Shown: one piece after another, positions 6,353-10,658 of the stretch
How the letters are laid out: each line of letters begins with the position of its first letter
How positions within the stretch are numbered: the first letter of the stretch is position 1
Assembly (NCBI GenBank): GCA_002452315.1
Contig: DKFH01000080.1
Coordinates: 1 to 10,658 of the forward strand
Origin: Anaerolineaceae bacterium UBA6801
Lineage (GTDB): Bacteria > Chloroflexota > Anaerolineae > Anaerolineales > Anaerolineaceae
DNA: 10,658 nt
Direction of reading: 5' to 3'
Notes under the pieces: generated by a model
What the model was told of the DNA's origin: nothing
Database searches by the model: none
What the model saw: only the letters and a program-made list of their open reading frames with translations
Translations under genes and position numbers: made by a program

Positions 6353-6502
6353 CTATTGTAAGGATTGGATAAAATCTTGCCACAAATTAGACAAAGCCGG
6401 ACGCAGTAATAAGAAAATTGTCACGAGTATCAGGATCGCCAAAATTGCGATCAGGATCCATTCAACCCACCCTTGCCCCCGCTCATAAGGCAGTTTTGAC
6501 AT
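6353..6502 (-). CDS. Small Flp-pilin-like membrane peptide
   Basis: A 49-residue peptide, MSKLPYERGQGWVEW followed by a hydrophobic stretch (about residues 16-36, ILIAILAILILVTIFLLL) and a short amphipathic end, LSNLWQDFIQSLQ. A short basic leader, a Gly at the GQG junction, Glu near +3, and a hydrophobic N-terminal helix resemble Flp/TadE-type class III prepilins (GQGxVEY). Those are cut by a prepilin peptidase and assembled into pili or a pseudopilus. I start at 6502 because GGAGG (6507-6511) is four bases upstream. A longer reading to 6637 would add 45 residues that look like translated intergenic sequence. The peptide is 42 bases upstream of comF on the same strand. No other pilus gene is present, so it could instead be a plain single-pass membrane peptide. 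Confidence 0.7.
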   Translation of the reverse strand: MSKLPYERGQGWVEWILIAILAILILVTIFLLLRPALSNLWQDFIQSLQ

Positions 6503-6530
6503 ATTGCCTCCTATTGTTGTGCTTTCACAT

Positions 6531-6536
6531 ATTATA
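6531..6536 (-). promoter_or_regulatory. -10 box for the pilin-like/comF/hpf unit
   Basis: A perfect TATAAT on -, 28 bases before the ATG at 6502 and just ahead of a good GGAGG. The -35 (about TTTCTG at 17 bases) is weak. It is the first promoter-like site above this three-gene unit. Confidence 0.5.
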
Positions 6537-6595
6537 AACCATATATACGGTGGCAGAAAAGGAAATTTAGTTGTGTACTGCAGTCTATTTTTGTG

Positions 6596-6624
6596 ATTAG
6601 GTATTAGGGGATTTGGAATTGGGA
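6596..6624 (+). repeat. Degenerate ATTAGG-type tandem heptamer
   Basis: Four imperfect units, ATTAGGT, ATTAGGGG, ATTTGGA and ATTGGGA, follow one another. They are close to the cleaner array at 10605-10646, about 4 kb away, so this is a dispersed intergenic repeat. Confidence 0.6.
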
Positions 6625-6765
6625 AACAGAAATTCAATCATCATTGGCACATTTGATGACGTCAGAATTCAAGATACTTTTTGGTACTGTCTAAGCTTTG
6701 TACACCTAATTTAAATACCCTTTAAAGTGTCCAGAAAAACAACCGCAATACAACCATTACCTCAT

Positions 6766-6783
6766 ACCGATTACCCAATTCCC
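6766..6783 (-). repeat. Inverted remnant of the same intergenic repeat
   Basis: Read on -, GGGA is followed by ATTGGGT and AATCGGT, matching the heptamer family in opposite orientation to 6596-6624. CCCAATTCC at 6774-6782 is the exact inverse of GGAATTGGG at 6615-6623, so the two remnants bracket about 150 bases. Confidence 0.45.
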
Positions 6784-6796
6784 TCTCCCTAAGTGG

Positions 6797-6802
6797 TATA
6801 CT
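6797..6802 (+). promoter_or_regulatory. Extended -10 box before the membrane protein gene
   Basis: TATACT preceded by TGG gives an extended -10 (TGnTATACT), 39 bases before the GTG start at 6842. No clear -35 is visible, which an extended -10 can tolerate. Confidence 0.5.
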
Positions 6803-6841
6803 TTACATTCGACATTTATCTAACCCGCGAGGTGACCCGCA

Positions 6842-8173
6842 GTGAGCACGCCTTCCAACCCCAACCCCAAAAACCTCACCACCCGCCAGATCCTGATCAC
6901 CTGGCTGCCCCTCGTTGCCAGCTGGCTGCTGATGAGCATTGAGCTGCCCACCATTAACGCTATCGTGGCCCGCCTTCCCGACGCAGAGGTCAACCTGGCA
7001 GCTTATGGCGGTATCGTGTTCCCCATCGCGCTGACCATCGAAGCTCCCGTGATCATGCTCCTGGCAGCCTCCACCGCCCTCAGCCGGGATTGGCGCTCTT
7101 ACCAGCGTCTTAAAAAGATCACCCTGTGGATGGGCGGTGTGTTGAGTCTGGTCCACCTGCTGGTGGCTGTCACCCCCATTTACGACTTCATCGTCAACGT
7201 CATCCTGCAAGTGCCGGAAGCCATTGTCGAACCCGGCCGAGCCGGCCTGCTCTTCCTCACCCCCTGGACGTTCGCCATCGCCTACCGTCGCTTTCAGCAG
7301 GGCACCATGATCCGCTTTGGCAACTCTCGCATGGTCGGCGAGACCACCGCCGTCCGCCTGGTGACGGATGTGATCGTGCTGGCCATCGGCTTCTCCCTCG
7401 GCTCCATCCCGGGTGCATCCCTGGCCGCCATCACCCAGGCCCTGGGCGTTACCTTCGAGGCAACCTATGCCGGCCTGCGCATCCGCAAGATCCGCGGTCT
7501 GATTAAGGACGCCCCGCCCGCCAAAACCCCGCTGACCTTCAAGCGCTTTATCGCCTTTTACATCCCCCTGGCGCTGACCTCGTCCCTGTGGCTGTTGTGG
7601 ATGCCGGTCATCAGCGGTACTGTCTCCCGCATGCCCAACCCGATCGAATCCCTGGCAATCTGGTCTGTGGTGACCGGGTTGATCTTTATGTTCCGCACGC
7701 CGGGTGTAGCCTACAATGAGGCAGTCGTCGCCCTGCTGGAGGAGCCCTGCGCCTACCCTATCCTGCGCAAGTTCGCCCGTAACGCCGCGCTGATCACCCT
7801 GGGCGTCGCGGCCGTCTTCGTCATCTCGCCGCTCTCGCGCTGGTGGTTCGATATCATCGCCAACCTGCCCCCTGACCGGGCTGAGACCGCCCGCATCACC
7901 CTCGCCATCGCCATCCTGATCTCCATCTTCAGCGTGTACATCCACTTCTACCAGGGGATCATCGTCCAGCAGGAAAAGACCCGCCCGGTGGCCGAAGCCA
8001 CGTTCGTGTTCCTGCTCACCCTGACCGCGGTGATGATCAGCGGCGTGCTGGTCGGCTCGATCAAGGGTGTGTACGTGGCCTCTGCGGGCTATACACTGGC
8101 CCACCTGACCCAGGGCTTATGGCTGATGATCCGCAGCCGTAAGCAGCGCAAAATCCTGGCAGTCTGTGACTAA
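6842..8173 (+). CDS. Polytopic membrane transporter, MOP/ANKH-like, with two-fold internal repeat
   Basis: A 443-residue protein that is mostly hydrophobic, with about 10-12 membrane segments by eye. The two halves are clearly related. Residues 21-74 (WLPLVASWLL..., with IVARLPDAEVNLAAYG) match 240-299 (YIPLALTSSL..., with TVSRMPNPIESLAIWS). FQQGTMIRFGNSRMVGETTA (151-170) matches the stretch starting FYQGIIVQQEKTRPVAEAT at 369. Each half ends in a basic segment (LRIRKIRG, IRSRKQRK). Such a direct duplication of about six helices is typical of the MOP superfamily (MATE, polysaccharide flippases). The RMPNP...RTPG...EAVVALL pattern reminds me of bacterial ANKH-type members. The substrate is unknown. 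The GTG start has GAGGTG eight bases upstream. The gene is alone on + and converges with the isoprenoid genes 27 bases after its stop; third positions are rich in C/G. Confidence 0.7.
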   Translation: MSTPSNPNPKNLTTRQILITWLPLVASWLLMSIELPTINAIVARLPDAEVNLAAYGGIVFPIALTIEAPVIMLLAASTALSRDWRSYQRLKKITLWMGGVLSLVHLLVAVTPIYDFIVNVILQVPEAIVEPGRAGLLFLTPWTFAIAYRRFQQGTMIRFGNSRMVGETTAVRLVTDVIVLAIGFSLGSIPGASLAAITQALGVTFEATYAGLRIRKIRGLIKDAPPAKTPLTFKRFIAFYIPLALTSSLWLLWMPVISGTVSRMPNPIESLAIWSVVTGLIFMFRTPGVAYNEAVVALLEEPCAYPILRKFARNAALITLGVAAVFVISPLSRWWFDIIANLPPDRAETARITLAIAILISIFSVYIHFYQGIIVQQEKTRPVAEATFVFLLTLTAVMISGVLVGSIKGVYVASAGYTLAHLTQGLWLMIRSRKQRKILAVCD

Positions 8174-8200
8174 TCTAATTGGTTGAGTGAAAAATCGGGC

Positions 8201-9205
8201 TTACACCTGCCGGTGAACCAGATTCTCGGTCAGCGCCCCCAGTGCTTGCGCATCAGCGTTTGGGCGCGGGAATAGCCTCTCCAGGTCCGCAAAGGCTTGC
8301 TGGGTAAAAGTCTCCGCCTGCTGCCTGACATACTCTGCCGCCCCGCATGCCGCCAGCTGATCCGCCATATCGTCGATCTGCGCCTGGGTGGGCTGTTCAA
8401 CACCCCACAACGCGCGAAAATCGGCGCTTTCACGCAAACCGAACAACACCGGCAGGGACTTCTTGCGCGCCAGCAGGTCGCTCGCCGCGGATTTCCCCGT
8501 CACCGCCGGGTCCCCCCAGATGCCCAAGTAATCATCCTGAATTTGGAAGGCCATTCCCAGGTGCCGCCCAAAATCCCCCAACCGTGTGACCGTCTCCGCC
8601 GCTGCGCCGGCAGCCATCCCGCCCACAGCCGTGCAAAAAGCGATCAGGCCGGCCGTTTTCCCCTCAATCATCGCCAGGTACGTTTCCAGCGCCACCTCAT
8701 CATCCCCCTCAAAGGCCATATCCAGGTATTGCCCCCGGATGAGCCGCAGGCAGACCTGGTTCATCTCCCGGGCAGCCCACAGGGCAACCGCCTCGCTGCA
8801 AGTTTGGCGCAACTCGAGCAATGCCAGCTGGGCGATGCTGAACAGCGCATCCCCGGCGTTGACCGCCTGGGCCACGCCCCACCGCGTCCACACTGTCGGC
8901 CGGCCGTGGCGCATCGGCGAACCATCCTGGATATCATCATGGATCAGCGTGAAATTGTGCACAAATTCGACCCCCAAAGCCGCCGGCATCGCTGCTGCAA
9001 CTTCACCCCCGCACGCGCCAGCGCACAGCAGCGTCAGGGCCGGCCGCAAGCGCTTCCCGCCCCCCAGGCCATCCTCCCAGCCCATATGGTAGCGCAGCAT
9101 CCGTCCCAGCTCAGCGCTGTGCCCAAAATCCACCGCTGACAGGTAACCTTTAAGCCCGTCTTCAATCGCGTTGACCAGTTGGGGGAGTTTCTCCTCGAGG
9201 TGCAT
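8201..9205 (-). CDS. Short-chain trans-polyprenyl diphosphate synthase (FPP/GGPP type)
   Basis: A 334-residue all-alpha isoprenyl diphosphate synthase that condenses IPP onto allylic diphosphates. GGGKRLRPAL (48-57) binds IPP. The first Asp-rich motif is HDDIQD (Asp90, 91, 94), with the matching RHGRPTVW after it. RGQYLD is at 157-162, GKTAGL at 182-187, and the second Asp-rich motif at QIQDDYLGIWGD (Asp224, 225). K248, K249 and S250 end the KSAASDLLARKKS segment. The first motif is the short DDxxD form and Phe85 sits five residues before it, as I recall for archaeal GGPP synthases. This suggests C15-C20 products, but length prediction by eye is weak. It starts four bases after the type 2 isomerase stop with little Shine-Dalgarno sequence, so translation is probably coupled. 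Its product would feed quinones, carotenoids or undecaprenyl synthesis. Confidence 0.92.
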   Translation of the reverse strand: MHLEEKLPQLVNAIEDGLKGYLSAVDFGHSAELGRMLRYHMGWEDGLGGGKRLRPALTLLCAGACGGEVAAAMPAALGVEFVHNFTLIHDDIQDGSPMRHGRPTVWTRWGVAQAVNAGDALFSIAQLALLELRQTCSEAVALWAAREMNQVCLRLIRGQYLDMAFEGDDEVALETYLAMIEGKTAGLIAFCTAVGGMAAGAAAETVTRLGDFGRHLGMAFQIQDDYLGIWGDPAVTGKSAASDLLARKKSLPVLFGLRESADFRALWGVEQPTQAQIDDMADQLAACGAAEYVRQQAETFTQQAFADLERLFPRPNADAQALGALTENLVHRQV

Positions 9206-9209
9206 TAGC

Positions 9210-10253
9210 TCAGCTTTCGTCAGGGTTGGGGGTCAGCTTCTCGGGGGTCAGCTCGGCCAGGGAGCGCGCCCCGCAGGCGAACATGGCGATGCGCACCTGC
9301 TCCACGATCATATCCATCGTCCTGACCGTCGCTTCCAGCGATTCGTCGGCAGCCCGCAGGAAAGGCCCTGCCATCCCGCCCAGGGCAGCGCCCAGCGCCA
9401 GGCACTTGGCGATATCCACCCCCGTGCGCAGACCGCCCGAGGCGAACACCGGCCGGTCCTTGAACACGTCCCTGGCCGCCAGCAGCGACTCGACCGTTGG
9501 GATGCCCCATTCGACAAACGCCGCTGCCGTTTTTGCCCGGTACGGGTCAGACTGGCGGTGCATCTCCACCTGTGACCACGACGTGCCCCCCGCGCCAGCC
9601 ACATCCAGCGCGTCCACCCCGGCATCGTACAGCAGGCGTGCGGCCTGGGCACTCAGGCCCCAGCCGACCTCCTTGACGATGATCGGGGTGCCCAGCTTCT
9701 CCCGCAGGTCCGCAATCTTGCCCACCAGGCCGCGGAAATCCGTCTGCCCTCCCGGTTGCAGCGCCTCCTGCAAAGGGTTGAGATGCAGCACCAGCGCGTT
9801 CGCGCCAATCATCTCCACCGCCCGGCGGCACTCGTCCACCCCATACCCCGCGTTGAGCTGCACCGCGCCCAGGTTGGCAAACAACAGGATGCCCGGCGCA
9901 TATCGACGCACCTGGAAGGTCTCCGCCAGCCCCGGGTCCTCGATCGCTGCCCGCTGTGACCCCACCCCCATCGCCAGGCCGACCTCGGCCGCAGCCTGCG
10001 CCAGGTGCCGGTTAATGCGCGCCGCCCGCTCGGTGCCCCCCGTCATCGCAGAGACCAGCACGGGGGCACGCTGCTCAACACCGAACAGAATCTGCCCCAG
10101 CCCGACCTCCGCCAGCGAGATCTCCGGCAGCGCCTGGTGGACCAGGCGGTAATCCGCCAGCCCCGTCTCCAGGCCAGAAGAGACATCCGCCGCCAGGTTG
10201 ACCTGCAGGTGCTCGTCCTTTCGTGTGCTGATGTGCGTGTCTTTTTTCATCAT
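9210..10253 (-). CDS. fni: Type 2 (FMN-dependent) isopentenyl-diphosphate delta-isomerase
   Basis: A 347-residue TIM-barrel IDI-2. It interconverts IPP and DMAPP using reduced FMN and Mg. Motifs in order: RKDEHL (11-16), SAMTGGT (68-74), [10 protein letters not shown] (96-105), NLGAVQL (127-133), LHLNPLQE (156-163, with His157, Gln162 and Glu163 at the active site), VKEVGWG (193-199), GAGGTSW (220-226) and the FMN-phosphate site ASGGLRTG (271-278). It is unrelated to the Zn/Mg type 1 Idi. It heads a two-gene unit with the prenyl synthase four bases downstream, which uses both its substrate and product. The start is one of two adjacent ATGs at 10253 and 10250. No Shine-Dalgarno is seen in the 20 bases upstream. 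The gene is strongly GC-rich. Presence of IDI-2 fits either the mevalonate or the MEP route, which the window does not settle. Confidence 0.95.
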   Translation of the reverse strand: MMKKDTHISTRKDEHLQVNLAADVSSGLETGLADYRLVHQALPEISLAEVGLGQILFGVEQRAPVLVSAMTGGTERAARINRHLAQAAAEVGLAMGVGSQRAAIEDPGLAETFQVRRYAPGILLFANLGAVQLNAGYGVDECRRAVEMIGANALVLHLNPLQEALQPGGQTDFRGLVGKIADLREKLGTPIIVKEVGWGLSAQAARLLYDAGVDALDVAGAGGTSWSQVEMHRQSDPYRAKTAAAFVEWGIPTVESLLAARDVFKDRPVFASGGLRTGVDIAKCLALGAALGGMAGPFLRAADESLEATVRTMDMIVEQVRIAMFACGARSLAELTPEKLTPNPDES

Positions 10254-10288
10254 CGGGTGTTAATCAACGGTGAGACTCCGTTTAAGCC

Positions 10289-10316
10289 TTGACAGAAACG
10301 CAGAGCTTGTTAGAAT
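10289..10316 (+). promoter_or_regulatory. acpP: acpP promoter
   Basis: A perfect -35 TTGACA (10289-10294), 16 bases, then -10 TAGAAT (10311-10316). This is the best sigma-70-type promoter in the window. Transcription would begin near 10323, leaving a leader of about 27 bases. Confidence 0.8.
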
Positions 10317-10337
10317 TTTAATTATTATAAACCACAT

Positions 10338-10343
10338 AGGAGG
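10338..10343 (+). promoter_or_regulatory. acpP: Strong acpP ribosome binding site
   Basis: AGGAGG six bases before the ATG at 10350. With the near-consensus promoter, it points to high constitutive expression, as expected for acyl carrier protein. Confidence 0.85.
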
Positions 10344-10349
10344 CATTGC

Positions 10350-10583
10350 ATGTCCGATACATTAGAAATGGTCAAAGAAGTCATCGCCGATGTTTTGAAA
10401 GTCGATAAGGATAATATTACCCCTGAAACCCGCTTCATTGAAGATTTAAATGCAGATTCAATGGATCAGTTCTTTCTGATCGATGGGTTCTGCGAAAAAT
10501 TTGATGTCACCATCTCGGATGACGAGGCCCGCAACATTCAAACCGTGCAAGACATCCTCGATTACATCGATGAGAACATCTAA
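10350..10583 (+). CDS. acpP: Acyl carrier protein
   Basis: A 77-residue acidic four-helix acyl carrier protein. The phosphopantetheine attachment site is Ser37 in NADSMDQFF. The usual DSL is DSM, a mild change also seen in other bacterial ACPs. Helix 1 is LEMVKEVIADVLKVD, the loop has ITPETRFIEDL, and helices 3-4 are DDEARNIQTVQDILDYIDEN. The holo-protein carries growing acyl chains in fatty-acid synthesis in the cytosol. DQFFLIDGFCEKF in helix 2 departs from the common DTVELVMALEEEF pattern and includes Cys48, so a specialised ACP is possible, but length and promoter strength fit the housekeeping one. Base composition is far more AT-rich than the isomerase gene that diverges from it (hand counts: 42% G+C at 10381-10440, 72% at 9601-9660). 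No fab genes are in the window. Confidence 0.92.
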   Translation: MSDTLEMVKEVIADVLKVDKDNITPETRFIEDLNADSMDQFFLIDGFCEKFDVTISDDEARNIQTVQDILDYIDENI

Positions 10584-10604
10584 ACAGGGGATTGGAGAGT
10601 AGGA

Positions 10605-10646
10605 ATTAGGTATTAGGAATTGGGTATTAGGAATTAGGTATTAGAC
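10605..10646 (+). repeat. Tandem heptamer array, consensus ATTAGGW
   Basis: Six consecutive 7-base units: ATTAGGT, ATTAGGA, ATTGGGT, ATTAGGA, ATTAGGT and ATTAGAC. The array starts 21 bases after the acpP stop, and another ATTAGA occurs at 10652-10657 near the window end, so it may continue. Related degenerate units lie at 6596-6624 and, inverted, at 6766-6783. Confidence 0.85.
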
Positions 10647-10658
10647 CTGCTATTAGAT

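Larger units (their letters stand above)
6503..6841. other. Gene-free AT-rich divergent region
   Basis: These 339 bases separate the divergent pilin-like gene (-) and membrane protein gene (+). I see no plausible gene. The contents are the - strand promoter at 6531-6536, a degenerate ATTAGG-type repeat at 6596-6624, a TGACGTCA palindrome at 6657-6664, a second, inverted repeat remnant at 6766-6783, and a + strand -10 box at 6797-6802. The centre, about 6625-6760, is AT-rich and otherwise featureless to me. Confidence 0.7.

Noticed and set aside
6503..6637. N-terminal extension of the small pilin-like peptide to an upstream ATG at 6637
   Set aside because: The extension reads through the promoter-like TATAAT and the repeat region and has no ribosome site, whereas GGAGG is properly placed before the ATG at 6502.
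6657..6664. TGACGTCA palindrome as an operator
   Set aside because: A single 8-base palindrome far from both promoters' core positions is not enough to claim a regulator site.
6803..8104. A 433-codon open frame on - opposite the membrane protein gene
   Set aside because: Its protein is a Gly/Asp/Gln/His-rich string without any domain or hydrophobic pattern, as expected from the antisense of a GC-rich gene. The + frame has clear membrane segments and internal repeats.
8174..8200. A shared terminator between the convergent membrane protein and prenyl synthase genes
   Set aside because: The 27 bases hold no stem of useful length followed by a T-tract on either strand.
8297..9139. A 280-codon open frame on + opposite the prenyl synthase gene
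   Set aside because: It is antisense to a gene with both Asp-rich motifs intact, its product is low-complexity, and no ribosome site was seen.
9226..10152. A 308-codon open frame on + opposite the type 2 isomerase
   Set aside because: Ser/Ala/Arg/Pro-rich shadow of a GC-rich gene; no recognisable motif.
10605..10646. A CRISPR array or telomere-like sequence at the right edge
   Set aside because: The units are 7 bases and contiguous without spacers, so it is not CRISPR. The same motif occurs internally near 6600, so it is not a chromosome end.

Overview
The window looks like a piece of a bacterial chromosome, most plausibly Chloroflexota (Anaerolineae-like). This placement is an inference from the mix of gene types and is not proven by any single marker: long-form HPF, FMN-type isopentenyl-diphosphate isomerase, a short GQG-type pilin-like peptide, and intergenic ATTAGG-type repeats. 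All but one of the genes are intact. The exception is the first, which is cut by the left edge. No rRNA, tRNA, CRISPR array, insertion sequence or phage gene was seen.

Left part (1-4840): pterin/folate metabolism in four short transcription units of alternating strand. On + lies the 3' part of a fused gene, an Lgt-like membrane domain joined to a FolK-like pterin pyrophosphokinase. A PTR1/FolM-type reductase overlaps its end. On - lies a GT4 glycosyltransferase followed by a reductase resembling quinonoid dihydropteridine reductase. Then come folB (+) and folE (-), whose stop codons overlap tail to tail. Together FolE (GTP to dihydroneopterin triphosphate), FolB (aldolase/epimerase), the FolK-like domain and the two pterin-type reductases suggest synthesis, and possibly recycling, of a reduced pterin as well as, or instead of, ordinary folate. 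folP, folC and folA are not in the window.

Middle (4841-6841): a - strand unit of a small pilin-like membrane peptide, comF and hpf, ending in a clear intrinsic terminator. The stretch 6503-6841 has no gene. It carries divergent promoter-like sites and degenerate ATTAGG-type repeats.

Right part (6842-10658): a polytopic membrane protein with an internal two-fold repeat (MOP/ANKH-like) on +. It converges on an isoprenoid pair on -, type 2 isopentenyl-diphosphate isomerase followed by a short-chain polyprenyl diphosphate synthase. Divergent from these is a well-equipped acyl carrier protein gene on +. The transporter and isoprenoid genes look more GC-rich than most of the rest, and the acyl carrier protein gene is much more AT-rich. 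The window ends in a tandem heptamer repeat.
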